Origin: Trichobilharzia szidati
Lineage: Eukaryota > Platyhelminthes > Trematoda > Strigeidida > Schistosomatidae
Assembly: GCA_944472155.2 (NCBI GenBank)
Contig: OX235277.1
Location: 18,052,804-18,116,803, forward strand
Length of the DNA: 64,000 nucleotides
Reading direction: 5' to 3'
Shown here: positions 15,201 to 24,866 of the stretch, one piece after another
Layout: the number at the start of each line of letters is the position of its first letter
Position numbering within the stretch: position 1 is the first letter of the stretch
Translations under genes and position numbers: made by a program
Notes under the pieces: model-generated
The model's input: the letters and a program-made list of their open reading frames with translations, nothing else
Databases searched by the model: none
What the model was told of the DNA's origin: nothing

Positions 15201-17480
15201 TACCCTCTGCAGAAATGAATTCGAAACCAAATGATTGGGTGATAAACCAAATGTTTTCAAGTAATTACGAAAATGAACACAATATTAGGCACACCAGACA
15301 AAACAAGTTTTTCGCAATCGAAAACAAAAAATTCTTAAAACATATATAAGCTATCAGCACCTAGTAGACTACTGGGCTGGAGATTGAAATTCAAAATGTC
15401 AATGACCTCAGTTTTTCTCGAAAAAATTAGACATTTTTCAGGATTTCGCCAGCTTAAATAAAAATAAAATACCTGTGAACACCCGCTGAGATTTCGCTTT
15501 CATTATTTTTTCAAATTTAGAATTTACATCCGTGTAGACTGTGCAGGATTTACACTTTGGATGCATTCTGAGTAATCGTGTCAGATAATGACATGCTCAC
15601 CATTTTAAGGAGCCTACTTCCAGTTTTATTGTCATGGGTGACATTATACTGTTCATGAAGTTGACATTGAAACACTGAAGGAGAAACAATACCATAGGCT
15701 GAAAGTTCAATGTTTTTACGTTAGGATGCTTAATTATATAAGGCTGCTCATTTGCAACCTGACTGATAAGTAATTAACATTATTAATGTTGAAAAGGAGA
15801 TGCATTAAATAAACAAATTTCACGACAAAGTGGCAAATGATTCACGAGATAAATTCTGATATACTTACTGTCTGTTGAATTACATTAGAAACCAAATGAA
15901 AAATAGAACGTATTCAAATGGATCTGAATCCGGGATTAATCGAAAATAAATTAGGCACAGCAATGTACAATAATAACAGACAAAGGGAATTTCCTGAACT
16001 ATATTCAGATCTTTTGACAAATAATAGACTAACTGCATTCATTCATTGGTTGGGATTTCACTTTCTAAGTGCTTTATTACTTTGCAAATATATCAATATT
16101 ACTGCAGATATTTTAGGTCTGAAATCACGTTAAATTTCTATGAATATTCGTAGTAGCAAAACTAGACACTAGAAGCATTTACTCCACCATCAGATGAAAC
16201 CCTGAGATATGTGTACATATAACTGCAAGAGAGACTTACCCAACACTGATGTACATTTCAATTAAAAAGTGATAATCAGGATTAAGTCATTTTCAGCACA
16301 GGCAAAAATATCCATGTAAAGATGAAACTGACTTTTATTTTGAATAGAAAAACATAGCATATAATTAGAATGCCTTCACCGTGTGTACCTATGCATCAAT
16401 TATTCTTTCCAGTCAAGGCACTTTATTACTTCATACAAATAATCACTTCATGATATGTCCACTGATGAACAGAATCATTCTTCAAATGTTATATTCCCTA
16501 TCGAGGATATCAATGAACACTCTGAATTCAGTACTAATAAGGAATTGAATTCACATATGGCTGTAATTATTACAAAACGAGAATCAGATTATTGTATCGT
16601 TAATTGGGTTCAATAATAAACATTATTTCTAACAACCAGCAAGCTTCTACTGATGACTACACCCTGTAGTTGCAGGGCTCTGAATTTTTGAGTATACAGT
16701 CAGACAGTATTCGACACTGTGTAACTCTCGAGCCACATGAAATCTCTGAAAACAGCCTGTGGTGTATGAAATAATGGCAGATAATGAGAATATGTATTCT
16801 GCCATCAGATGAGACACAAAGTTATAAATACTGAAAATTCAATAGCAAACTTACCGCCTGTTGATAAACATTTCATATTGAAAACAAATAACGATCAGTA
16901 ATATAGTGGTTTCAGCATGAGAATGAAATATATATGTACGGAAATTAAATCAGTGTTTTGGATTATTCAACAAATTTTCACCTCAGTGACAATTACCGGA
17001 CATTGTAACATTTATGTAGAATGTTATTAAACCTCTTATCCAATTCTATCGTCGTTTATAAAGTGTATATTTGCACATGCATATATTACTGCCATTTTGG
17101 AAACCATCAAGTTTGCTACTCAAATGTTACAGTATATATTTTACATCATCTATTAAGATACTAAATATGTATCATGATTTTTCTTCTTTAAAACTCAATT
17201 TTTCTCTACCCTTATGTAAATTTCCTTCTTGTGATTAATTTATCTCTACTGCTTACCATGGATATCAGAAATATTGCTGCATTTATTAAGGTTATATAAA
17301 CATTCGTATTCACGCTTATTTTCAAAATATTAAATCTACTTGCAAATACTACGTTCATATATCGGTCATATTTAACGTGTAAAATATAATCTAATTAAAC
17401 ATCTTAGACTTACCGCAATCATATCCATGAAACAAGCATGTAATGCAGATAAGTAATAGTACTTCTTTGCAGAAATTCAT
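282..17480 (-). CDS. Micro-exon gene (MEG-like), gene-level model, partial
   Basis: This is a gene-level span for a predicted secreted protein made of a signal-peptide exon (17414-17480) and many tiny exons read leftward. Each accepted exon is bounded by AG and GT with GTAAG/GTGAG-like donors, has a length divisible by three, and joins in phase 1. Reading the listed candidates in order gives no in-frame stop. This architecture is established for schistosome MEGs, whose products are secreted and varied by exon skipping. Some downstream candidates are weak, and that they all belong to one transcript is inferred. The 3' end and stop codon are not found and probably lie left of the window. Introns hold transposon debris at 3.9-4.8 kb and 5.9 kb. 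The specific MEG family is not recognised. Confidence 0.6.
1544..1552 (-). CDS. Candidate 9-nt micro-exon
   Basis: The minus strand reads TTTAACAACCATGTAG, GTCGGTTAT, GTAAGT. The donor is strong and phase 1 is kept. Confidence 0.5.
1996..2004 (-). CDS. Candidate 9-nt micro-exon
   Basis: The minus strand reads TTGTTCAAATTACAAAAG, AGAATGCCG, GTGAGT. It encodes about Lys/Asn/Ala in phase 1. Confidence 0.45.
2636..2641 (-). CDS. Candidate 6-nt micro-exon
   Basis: The minus strand reads TTACTGTCTGTAG, ACGCGA, GTAAGG. Phase 1 is kept. Confidence 0.45.
2833..2841 (-). CDS. Candidate 9-nt micro-exon
   Basis: The minus strand reads GAAACTCACCAAAAAG, ATATCAAGG, GTAAGT. The donor is strong and phase 1 is kept (Asp/Ile/Lys type). 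Confidence 0.5.
3830..3841 (-). CDS. Candidate 12-nt micro-exon
   Basis: The minus strand reads CCTTACTTTAG, GCAAAGCAAAAG, GTGAGA. An internal AG offers a 6-nt in-frame alternative. It encodes a Lys/Ala-rich segment. Confidence 0.45.
3936..4790. mobile_element. Rearranged RTE-type (SR2-like) retrotransposon fragments
   Basis: Two copies of the RTE 3' end lie in inverted orientation: minus at about 3936-4105 (peptide with LGRPRVTCRRSCE and ETLCSNRN) and plus at about 4617-4790 (ending GAAGCCCTATGTTCCACT then AATAAT repeats). Between them, plus-strand pieces match the internal part of the copy at 49.4-49.7 kb, for example GTACACTGAACTGAATA against GTACACTGTGCTGAATA. They then jump to the segment reading about LWEQTNQEPIAQQICRRKW. 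The middle ORF is deleted, so this is a dead, rearranged copy inside a MEG intron. Confidence 0.7.
5903..5990 (+). mobile_element. PLE terminal fragment with hammerhead-like remnant
   Basis: The plus strand reads TTGATATGATTATGAGCAAT, then a short loop and GGAAACGTCATCAG. This matches the minus strand of the PLE ends at about 19.54 and 60.87 kb (TTATGAGCAATAAATTG, GCTCGAAACGTCATC). PLE terminal repeats are known to carry minimal hammerhead ribozymes with a CUGAUGA box, stem II and GAAAC-GUC. Here the GAAACGTC half is kept while the CUGAUGA box is degenerate. Confidence 0.5.
6090..6098 (-). CDS. Candidate 9-nt micro-exon
   Basis: The minus strand reads AATTATTTTTTCATTCCAG, AGGAGAAAG, GTGAGA. 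The acceptor is strong. In phase 1 it reads Gln/Glu/Lys-like residues. Confidence 0.55.
6742..6747 (-). CDS. Candidate 6-nt micro-exon (weak)
   Basis: The minus strand reads TTTCAAAGAATTGTAG, CACACC, GTGAGG. Frame is kept, but both splice sites are only moderate. Confidence 0.3.
6997..7011 (-). CDS. Candidate 15-nt micro-exon
   Basis: The minus strand reads TCTTTTTAACGTTTACAG, CACCACTTACTCCTG, GTAAGA. The polypyrimidine tract is excellent. In phase 1 it reads a Pro/Leu/Thr-rich peptide. Confidence 0.55.
8051..8062 (-). CDS. Candidate 12-nt micro-exon
   Basis: The minus strand reads CACTTCCCATACAG, GTTCAAAAAGGC, GTAAGAG. Phase 1 gives Cys/Ser/Lys/Arg-type residues. Confidence 0.5.
8521..8541 (-). 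CDS. Candidate 21-nt micro-exon
   Basis: The minus strand has acceptor TCTATTTATTTGCATAG, 21 exon bases and donor GTAAGT. In phase 1 it reads about IEELQRK, a charged segment typical of helical MEG modules. Both splice sites are strong. Confidence 0.55.
9815..9826 (-). CDS. Candidate 12-nt micro-exon
   Basis: The minus strand reads AACAAATATCAAAG, TTCTATTTGCCA, GTAAGT. Phase 1 gives hydrophobic residues (Phe, Leu, Phe, Ala type). The acceptor tract is poor in pyrimidines. Confidence 0.4.
10049..10051 (-). CDS. Candidate 3-nt micro-exon (ACT)
   Basis: The minus strand reads CCTTTTTTATATGAAATAAG, ACT, GTAAGT. The polypyrimidine tract and donor are both strong, but it lies apart from the 15-17 kb cluster. 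Confidence 0.35.
10661..10669 (-). CDS. Candidate 9-nt micro-exon (weak)
   Basis: The minus strand reads GAACTACTCAGAG, GGAACGGAT, GTTAGTAAGT. Two overlapping donors lie four bases apart. Only the first keeps frame. Confidence 0.25.
11430..11435 (-). CDS. Candidate 6-nt micro-exon (weak)
   Basis: The minus strand reads TTGTTTATTACTTTAAG, ACTGTT, GTAACT. The acceptor tract is good and the donor is sub-optimal. Confidence 0.3.
11579..11587 (-). CDS. Candidate 9-nt micro-exon (weak)
   Basis: The minus strand reads ACCACTTCTACAAG, GAAAAATAA, GTTAGT. Phase 1 is kept after the preceding G. It would make TGA if joined after an exon ending in T, so its use would depend on which exon precedes it. 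Confidence 0.3.
   Translation of the reverse strand, partial: EK
12032..12043 (-). CDS. Candidate 12-nt micro-exon
   Basis: The minus strand reads GCTGTTGTTTGTCAAAAG, TGTTTGGATCAG, GTGAGT. Phase 1 joining codes for Val/Phe/Gly/Ser-type residues without a stop. Confidence 0.5.
14966..14968 (-). CDS. Candidate 3-nt micro-exon (ACG)
   Basis: The minus strand reads TTCTTAAATGTATGTCAACAG, ACG, GTAAG. This is the clearest match to the 15869 unit, indicating local duplication of the micro-exon with its flanking splice signals. An alternative 63-nt exon using a farther AG (ending at 15028) is also open in phase 1 and cannot be excluded. Confidence 0.5.
15204..15206 (-). CDS. Candidate 3-nt micro-exon (AGG)
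   Basis: The minus strand reads GGTTTCGAATTCATTTCTGCAG, AGG, GTAAGC. The acceptor is pyrimidine-rich and the donor is good. An AG inside the exon (AG then G) could also serve as the acceptor, leaving a 1-nt exon, so the exact boundary is uncertain. Confidence 0.45.
15869..15871 (-). CDS. Candidate 3-nt micro-exon (ACA)
   Basis: The minus strand reads GGTTTCTAATGTAATTCAACAG, split here as a CTAAT branch-like motif plus TTCAACAG, then ACA, then GTAAGT. It closely resembles the contexts at 14966 and 15204. Phase 1 is kept. Confidence 0.5.
16240..16245 (-). CDS. Candidate 6-nt micro-exon (TGTTGG)
   Basis: The minus strand reads a pyrimidine-rich stretch, then ATGTACATCAG, TGTTGG and GTAAGT. The second MEG carries TGTTCG between TATAG and GTAAGC at 63778-63783, also directly after a 3-nt candidate. 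This matched order in paralogues supports it as a real exon. Confidence 0.55.
16855..16857 (-). CDS. Candidate 3-nt micro-exon (GCG)
   Basis: On the minus strand the order is ATCAACAG, GCG, GTAAGTTTGC. No other AG lies in the preceding 40 or so bases. Phase 1 joining with exon 1 gives a Gly codon. The context resembles the 3-nt site at 63129-63131 in the second MEG, including a GTAAGTTT donor. Confidence 0.5.
17414..17480 (-). CDS. MEG exon 1: signal peptide
   Basis: ATG at 17480 opens a 22-codon exon plus one base, ending before a GTAAG donor (17413-17409), so it leaves phase 1. The peptide starts MNFCKEVLLLICITCLFHG and has a hydrophobic core typical of a eukaryotic signal peptide. The start is chosen for its match to the paralogous exon at 59371 (13 of the first 19 residues identical) and the 40-base TATA spacing. 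The longer 62-codon open frame here, starting at 17607, is in another frame and is not supported. Confidence 0.8.
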
Positions 17481-17511
17481 TGTGACTGAAGTTTTCACCA
17501 AGAACAGACCT

Positions 17512-17579
17512 CCTTATATACTCTTTTTTATTATTGTTTACAACCAAAGTGATTGTTTTCAAGAATGTTTTTCCCTTTG
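17512..17579 (-). promoter_or_regulatory. Core promoter of the minus-strand MEG
   Basis: On the minus strand a TATATAAGG box starts at 17520, exactly 40 bases before the ATG at 17480. A purine-rich block (CAAAGGGAAAAACATTCTT, 17561-17579) lies 41 bases further upstream. The second MEG has TATATAAAT exactly 40 bases before its ATG and the similar block CAAAGGAAAAAATATCTTT 44 bases upstream of it. The conserved spacing suggests a shared core promoter and a very short 5' UTR, about 5-15 nt if initiation is about 30 bases from the TATA box. Confidence 0.65.
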
Positions 17580-18409
17580 ATTTGACTAGGTCTTGTGACA
17601 GCTTCAACGATTGTTTGTAGATAAATAGAAGTCATGTTTTTAACAAAACAAAATGCTCAAAATAATTACTGCTGATGGATGGACAGAAAAATGATATCTT
17701 TACACAAGAAACAACTTGAAATCAACAAAGAGGTAGCCATAAATTTATTAGAATCTTTCGAATTTGTAGTGATTGTAGGGGAAATATGGTAGATTTCATC
17801 ACGAAATAGCACTATAGAGAGCCGGACATATACTTTTTCCTGGTGTGCATTTAAGACCTCACGAAGGATTTAATCCATGATCCGTAGGTTATAAGACAAA
17901 GCCTTTTGAGCTTTTAGTTGTTGCAAGTATAGAACATCTACCCTTTATTTTTGTCTGCAAAAATTACTTAATCGAGTGAATTGAATATTATGTTGGGCAG
18001 TATAAACTAAGATATACCAAAGAGTTTTATCAAACGAATCCATTGAACCTGTAAGCACTATTGGTAAATAATGCCAATTCTTCGTAGCATTATCGATAAT
18101 ATACATTCGGTGAAACAAGTATCACAGAAACGTTTCATCAAATAATTCGTCAGCATCAAAAAACTTGTTAGCGAACAATATTACAACTATTAAAGTAGTT
18201 AAGAAGATACTTGAACAATTAGAAATTATAACCATCGTAATTTAGTTGCATGTTTTTACCCACTGAAAATTCACATCGTAATTGCGTAATACTGAACCTA
18301 ACTAAAAGTTAAACTTCGATGTGTTTTGCTCTGCATTTGATGGCTTATGGTTTGCAGACATTCTTAACTGAACAGCTTTCAGACGGCCGAAGCAAAGACT
18401 ACATTTTCG

Positions 18410-18600
18410 TGCGTCGGTGGCACAGTGGTTAGGACTCTCGCCGACCATGCACATGGTCCGGGGTTTGATCCCCTGCCGACGCACACCCGATATCTATGGT
18501 CGGCCTGCAAAATTTGGGCTACCGATATCCATGCTGAAAATTCCATACTTGTACTGAAAATACGGTGTGGCATCAAGCTGTAATCAAAAAAATAAAAGAA
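18410..18600 (+). repeat. tRNA-derived SINE, variant tail
   Basis: The tRNA-like head (18412-18484) has an A-box-like GTGGCACAGTGGTTAGGAC and a B-box-like GGTTTGATCCC with closing acceptor-like arms CGTCGG/CCGACG. It is followed by a body unlike that of the other two SINEs and an AT-rich end AATCAAAAAAATAAAAG. The B box has T for the usual second C. It is read as a SINE, not a functional tRNA, because related heads recur with attached bodies. Confidence 0.7.
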
Positions 18601-18720
18601 TTAAGGGTCTAAATAACCTTGTCAGCATTTCCAAGCATTCTTCGTGGATTTTTGAAACCAAAACGTGGTTTTTGGAAGTTTCGGAATAGAACATTAGACA
18701 GAACAATACGTAGTTGTAAC

Positions 18721-19330
18721 TTGTTTGAATACTGTAAAGGATTTGCACAACACATTTCGAGTAATCTGATCACATACATATGCATCATTGGAATATATAT
18801 ATTAATGTGTGAAAATAATAGAGTTAGGGGGTAAGAAAGTGGACTTCGGTCAAGTTAAATGAATGTAATAAAGGTCAAAAAACAATGCAAATCAATAAAA
18901 CAAAGAATGGAGATAATATTTCATCTACCCTGATAACTAAAGAAATTTTGGTGTGATGACGAATTATTTTTGAAGTTGTGAAGGTGATTTAAACTTCATA
19001 ATTGCTAAGGCTTCCACAAATTTCAGGATACACCCCAAACATCAATTTCATGTCCAGTCTCTATAATATGTTTCTCAATAGAGGAGGTAGGTGGTCTGTT
19101 CTCACCATTAACTATTTCTATAGACAAAATTTGCTTCTGAAGCCATTTAGGAATATACTCTGAAGCCCTTACTTTCAGAGACCGATGAGTCTTATCTATG
19201 TATGTGTCCACAAGTACATATAAATTATTAAATAAAGTGAGATGTGATGTCATATTCTGCATGTTCTAAAGGCTTCAAAGTCTCAATTATTCTCATTTTA
19301 GCTGCGTAAAAATTCATTTTAACATCAATA
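18721..19330 (-). mobile_element. Penelope-like element 3' end (PLE-A family)
   Basis: Minus-strand frame 19262-19023 reads a GIY-YIG-type segment with DKTHRSLKVRASEYIPKWL and SSIEKHIIETGHEID. It is collinear with the intact-order PLE at 52.6-55.4 kb (GRTHRFLQVRSTEHIPK, HIIETGHKVD). The 18721-18836 stretch matches that element's 3' UTR at about 55.5 kb on the opposite strand. The RT is absent, consistent with 5' truncation. Confidence 0.75.
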
Positions 19331-19349
19331 GTCAACCTTTGTCTAGTAA

Positions 19350-20110
19350 GCAAGCTGCTTTGATCACCTATAAAGGGTAGCCTGATACATACGTCCTACT
19401 TTGTCGCGAGTTGAAGAGTGAATTTCGGTGTTTTGACCACTTTTATATCTTTTTGTTAACAACCAGAGTTCGTGGTTACTTTCATTGTGGGAAAAATTTG
19501 TTTTGATAAAGTCTCACAGTGTTATACAGTGATGTTCACCGATGACGTTTCGAGCACAATTTATTGCTCATAATCCTATCAAGGTACTCACACAACTTTC
19601 TAACTTCGTTTATATAATTCCATTATTTTCCATCGCTCGATTTGACTGGTAGTAGTATTTCCCATATTTCGGGTATGAGTGATAAGTCATTCCTATGGCA
19701 TGTGTTGGGTGTAGATTCGATGAACAAGGATTCAGTAATCAACCTCTCTCTCCGACTGCCTATATTATTGCTTAGAATTTTCACCCTCTCTCACCCGATT
19801 TTGTGGTTGTGTGTGAATGCATACAGTGCAATTGCTGAGATTTCTTCTAAGTGACTTGCCCTCACGGGATCAACTATTCTTACCTTAGCTAGATTCTAAT
19901 GTTCTGACAGTCTGACGACCAAAGATCTGCTAGTGTGACCTATGTGGCTTACCCACCTCACAGTCATTGCAGGGTATTTTGTAAATTATATTATTTTGTT
20001 TGATTGCGTCAGCAGGGTCCTTTAGCCTACAGAGCTTGTCCTTGAGTGAATTTTCGATTAAATGATCTGATTAAATGTTGCTAAAATGGGCCCTATTGGA
20101 CTTTAAATAG
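19350..20110 (-). mobile_element. Penelope-like element 3' end (PLE-B family)
   Basis: The minus strand codes for the C-terminal part of a PLE GIY-YIG region. It includes KLAKVRIVDP, ERVKILSNN and a terminal LITESLFIES...IPEIWEILL, the usual end of PLE proteins. It matches 60.8-61.66 kb in the same orientation. The downstream terminal region (about 19500-19600) carries the hammerhead-like remnant ending GCTCGAAACGTCATC. The copy is 5' truncated and frameshifted. Confidence 0.75.
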
Positions 20111-20131
20111 AAACACTTTAGAACTTTAGTA

Positions 20132-20377
20132 TCAAAGGGACACACTTTTGATGATATTGAGCCAGAATAAACGAAACATTTCATTGGTCAGCTCTCTATC
20201 ATTACGACTGAGCATAAAACTTGATTCCCACATAAAACTTACGTCAGAGACAAAATTCTCAACAAAATGGTATTTCCACTTTTTCAACACTTCATTTATG
20301 CCAATGCGAAACGCTTGAATTTCTATGGATTGGTGCAACAGTATATGGTTATAGTGTTTATTACTGAAGTGTAGCAT
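20132..20377 (-). other. Open frame of 81 codons, unassigned
   Basis: The frame reads MLHFSNKHYNHILLHQ and so on, with no motif I recognise. It abuts the PLE-B fragment and could be transposon flank or chance. No splice or promoter signal was found that would support a host gene. Confidence 0.15.
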
Positions 20378-20399
20378 TTAACACTTTCTATAAGTTTTT

Positions 20400-21780
20400 C
20401 GTGTTGAAGGTTTTCAATGAGTATTACTGAAAAATCATTGGTGAACTAGGGAACAATACAACATACTGTTACACAAGCACACTGTCAAATTCGTAGTCGT
20501 AATCGAATTAAAATAATTACTGAAATTTGAGATAATATTTCATCGACAACTCAGTAAACACACGGTCAATGAAGACCAGTCCTTCAGCGTCCAATCCTGT
20601 ATTTTGTCGCGCTAATTCATTCTGACTGCATATCATTACGACTGTGTGGATGATTGGATTATCTTATGAAGTAGAAATGTTTTCATCTGTTCTATGTAAA
20701 TTGCTTTGTATTGCAGACTTTGTGTAAAATAAAATTTTTCAATTTCTATACTACTCTCTTCAAAACCACTTGACATCCATCTGGAATGTAGCCTTCTATG
20801 AACCTCGTCAATAAAATGTCTAGAAGAATTATTCTGTTATTTTGTCATTCTCCACAAGTGGAAATGAGGTATGAACGTTCACTATTGATCCTCTTCAGCG
20901 CTAAGCTTCTGTAGGTTTCTCAAAAACAGCGACAACAGAAATTCAGTTTTGCTATGACAATGTTTCAACTAGATATTTTCAACATAGCAGCGAGCTCATC
21001 TGATACAAACAGCTCATGCAGTGAAACAGTGGATTGATCTCTATGGTGACGCAAAACAGTGATACGAAAAGGGGTTTCACACTAGTTTTTCAAATTGAAT
21101 TTTGACAGGAACAATGTTTTCTTTGTTATCAGTGAGCAGACCTCGAATGCTATTCGAAATATCTGTTAATTATAGACACAGTGACACGTCTCTATCAGTT
21201 ATATTAAGTTTTAATTAGGCTTAGTTGTATTTACAATTAAAAGACATTCAAAACTATTATTTCACATTGGGTGTGCACTTAAAACAGTTTCATTGTAGAA
21301 TGATGAAATACCTAAAAATATCTTGCAGCTCCCAGCTTACTGTCTTCTTACGAAGAAAGCAGAAATTACTCATAGAATAGTAGATTGTGCAAAAATATTC
21401 GAAGCTGTGAAGGCTGCTTAGATTTCCAAAGTGATGAATAGATAGAGTATACAAGTATTAAGGATCTGTGTGAACAGATAGAATTGTCATTTGTAGAGTC
21501 ATTAATCCACTTTGATAAATAAAACCGTATCACTGATGTCATCAACAGTATTTAAAACTCTAATGCAGTGATGACCAGTCTCTTCTAGGTTAGCAACAGT
21601 AAAATTCAATTCAAAATGTAGGAAAGATACAATTATCGGATGCTGTGGGACTAAAACAACACAGATAAGTCCGGTAGGTCTTGACGAAATGGATGAGATC
21701 AGCTAATTTTTCACAGACTTCTGTATCTTGAATTACTTTGTAATTAAAGTAAGTATATACGGTCACATAAAGCAGTAAAG
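20400..21780. other. No gene recognised
   Basis: AT-rich sequence with no coherent coding, RNA or repeat signal that I could support. Confidence 0.4.
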
Positions 21781-22160
21781 GTTCCAACAGATGGACGGAT
21801 AATCACGGAACAGATGACTAACAGTCAAATATCTAACTGGAGTTCGATGACTCTGAAAAAGTCTTCAACATTGTTGACCGCGAAATCATTCTGTTAACAG
21901 ATGCTTTCACTCCAAGGTGAGGACAAAATAGCCTTTCAGAAAGCAATACCAACAACCATTTCTGAAAGTGAACTAATAAATAACGTTAAATCCAACGGAT
22001 GGATCAGATAAGCACTGAAAAAAACGTCACGCTGAAGATTAACACTCGAATGGAACCCTAGTAGGAAACACCCACCTATGGGTCTGTGGGCGATATGGAG
22101 GAGCTCGTGATAGGAAGAGCTGATAGCTTATCGAAAACACTGAAGCCAGATAATAAAGAC
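21780..22160 (+). mobile_element. RTE-type retrotransposon relic
   Basis: A plus-strand frame near 21838-21893 reads LEFDDSEKVFNIVDREII, matching the RTE reverse-transcriptase motif A region (family form about LEFVDYEKAFDSVDREVI). Near 22051 an EWNP-like segment recalls the conserved 3'-terminal EWNPKGKRRVGRP region seen at 53.7 kb. The intervening RT is lost and the copy is non-functional. Confidence 0.6.
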
Positions 22161-22589
22161 TCAAGAGGACAAACTGATATGATTCTAAAGCATTTTGATT
22201 CAATCCGAACCTGAAGGATATATCATGAAATATATGAAATTAAATGCTAGGGAATTAACTACGTCATCCAAAAACCAAGAATGCGGAATAATTTCCTCCA
22301 CTTCAAACCAACCGAAGTATAACTTCCACGTAAAACACCAGGCCAAATATAAATTAATTTATTTGAAGATAACAGAATTTCAAAATTACAAAAAATTTAA
22401 ATTAGGAACAAATCCAAAAAGTAAAGAAAAAATTAAATTAATAAAAAACTAAAACTTCCAAATTTGGAAAATTAATGAAAACAAAATTTTAAAAACCCAA
22501 AATATATTAAATTAAATAAAAATGCAGAAGACTAAAAGCAAAAATAATATGCGCGTGCAGAAGAAATGAGAAAACGAAAGTGCGTTTAC

Positions 22590-23431
22590 GACTTCACCTT
22601 CAAAACTCTTTTCTTTTTTGAAAACAATAAACAGTTCATCATTATCTACAATTGACGTCTTCGCGAATGCGCGTGATTTGTTTTTGACCGTGTTCTATTT
22701 CCATTTTTACATCTCATTCTATCTGTGTATTGGAGACGTGGATGTTTTGTTATTGTTTTGAAGGGAGGCGACGTGCAATCAATGTTGAAAGAATCTGCAA
22801 TGAATACAATTTGCACACGTTCACTTTTTTGAAGACTGACAGTGAAGTAGATCGAAGTGATATCCTTCATATTCATAGGCACAATGCTGACAAAACAAAA
22901 GTCAGTTTACGACTTCAGCTTCAAAACTCTTTTCTTTTTTGAAAACAATAAACAGTTCATCATTATCTACAATTGACGTCTTCGCGAATGCGCGTGATTT
23001 GTTTTTGACCGTGTTCTATTTCCATTTTTACATCTCATTCTATCTGTGTATTGGAGACGTGGATGTTTTGTTATTGTTTTGAAGGGAGGCGACGTGCAAT
23101 CAATGTTGAAAGAATCTGCAATGAATACAATTTGCACACGTTCACTTTTTTGAAGACTGATTGAAGTGATATCTTTCATATTCGTAGGTACAATGTTGAA
23201 GAAACATAATTGTGTTTCCTGCTTCAGATTCAATACCACTCCCTTATGGCTTTTAAATTTTTATTCACATGTACGCAGTTTCCATTGGTCTTTGGAATCT
23301 TTCTTCTTCCTCGTTAATCAGAGTGCCTATTCCTACATGATATTTTGATCTTAATTGTATAGTTGTTCTCACTCTTTTCTAGCTGACTTGTCTTACCTAT
23401 TTCCCTCAACCCGTGGTTTCTCTCGTTTCAA
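22590..23431 (+). repeat. Left arm of inverted repeat IR1
   Basis: An 842-bp arm whose reverse complement recurs at 26041-26884 with very few differences. It is itself built from a tandem duplication: the segment starting TTCAAAACTCTTTTCTTTTT occurs near 22600 and again near 22919. Minus-strand frames of 78 and 90 codons end identically (NHAHSRRRQL) in every unit, but no protein family is recognised and the sharing follows from the duplication. Confidence 0.85.
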
Positions 23432-23847
23432 TATTGTTTCTAAGGCATGCTTACCTGGCGCTATTCTTCGTTATGAGCTCCTACAAACAGCTAAGTCTTT
23501 GTTGATTGATTTTGTTGTTACAGAATTTGTGTATAAGCTATGTATTTAGAATCCCTATTTCCTTGTTTGGCGTAGAACAGTAGGTATTCATTTGTTGTTT
23601 TTTTATTTATCTATGTACATTTCCTACAATAATTGGTTTATTTTTATTACTATTCTCACTGTGAGCTGTTTCCAATTTTCCCAGTTTTCTTTCTAAATTC
23701 AAAATTATTTTTGATATTTTCACTAATATCGTTTCAAATTTCACACCATATTATGTGAGGTTTTATATTTGCCTTCTAATCCCATAATTATACATCTCTT
23801 TCCAATAACCATACGTCCTGTTAACTAGTTTATATTTCACACTTGAT

Positions 23848-24020
23848 ATATAATTATGGTTATAATCACAAATATTTTAATTGCATTTCATACTATTATT
23901 ATTTCACCTACCCTCACCAAATATAATTTCTTAAAAAACCATATCTATAAAATATATATATACGATTGTACAGCTTCATAATAAATTCTTTGAAAAGAGT
24001 CTTCGGTGAATACTGTGTTT
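23848..24020 (+). repeat. Dispersed (TA)n-bearing repeat, copy 1
   Basis: It starts with TTATAATCACAAATATTTTA and ends with GATTGTACAGCTTCATAATA followed by AATTCTTTGAAAAGAGTCTT. The same start and end pair recurs at 46.40-46.60 kb, and reverse-complement versions occur near 38.7-38.9, 46.2 and 47.4 kb. No coding capacity, so a short non-autonomous element is likely. Confidence 0.65.
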
Positions 24021-24866
24021 TTACTGTTACATTTGCATACCTCATGTTGATTTTTTATCTTTATTATTTGCCGTTTTCTTAGCTTGATCTCCGTTTGTAA
24101 TACTTCCTCATGTTTACCTTTACACTGACAATGGTTTCTTTGAGTTTGTCTCAAAGATCTTTTTGACCTGGGACTCCTCGCTGTGTGATTCCAATGGACA
24201 GAGAGCTTGATCTCTTCTCGTTGCGAATATCCCTTTTGGTTCTACGTGCTTGTTGTGTATTTAGAAATATATATCTCGGTTGTATAGCAGCTGCCTCACG
24301 GCACTATTGAGCTAGCACTGAGTTTAGTGTTATTATTGTTTCAATGGGACCTCTAATATACCGGAGCATAGTCGCCTTTTCCCTGCCTATGTAGCGTTTC
24401 GTAATAGCGCGAGTCTCAACGAAGTTTCGTTGGCTATACGGTAGGAGGTAGTGATCAGTTTTCTGCATTCAGACGATTATCCAATAGATTTGGTAGCTAC
24501 ACATACAACAGTTTGAGAAACACGTCATATATCAAATTTATCTAATGTTACATGTAAGAAGCATGCTGAATTACGTCGAGCAGCATCCAAAAGCCAAATA
24601 ACCAATTTTGGAGCTTATTTAAAATTCATATAAGAAAAATGATTCTTTAATACCTCTCAAATGAAACAATTTTTCATGGTTATATTTGAACAACGTAAGG
24701 TTAAAAATACGGCTTATTTGATTTTTTGAATTGAAGATTATAGGAAGAAGGATCTCAAAAAGAAATGAACTCCCTGTTTGCCCTTCACGCAAGAAGTCCA
24801 GCGGACAATATGAAAGGAAATTTATTTGAGAATTGTGCCTGAATAAATTTCGGTAAGTGCACTCAG

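Noticed and set aside
22646..23239. Conserved 78- and 90-codon minus frames in the IR1 units as a real gene
   Set aside because: Conservation follows from recent DNA duplication. The opposite strand is equally open, and no domain, signal peptide or splice context supports coding.
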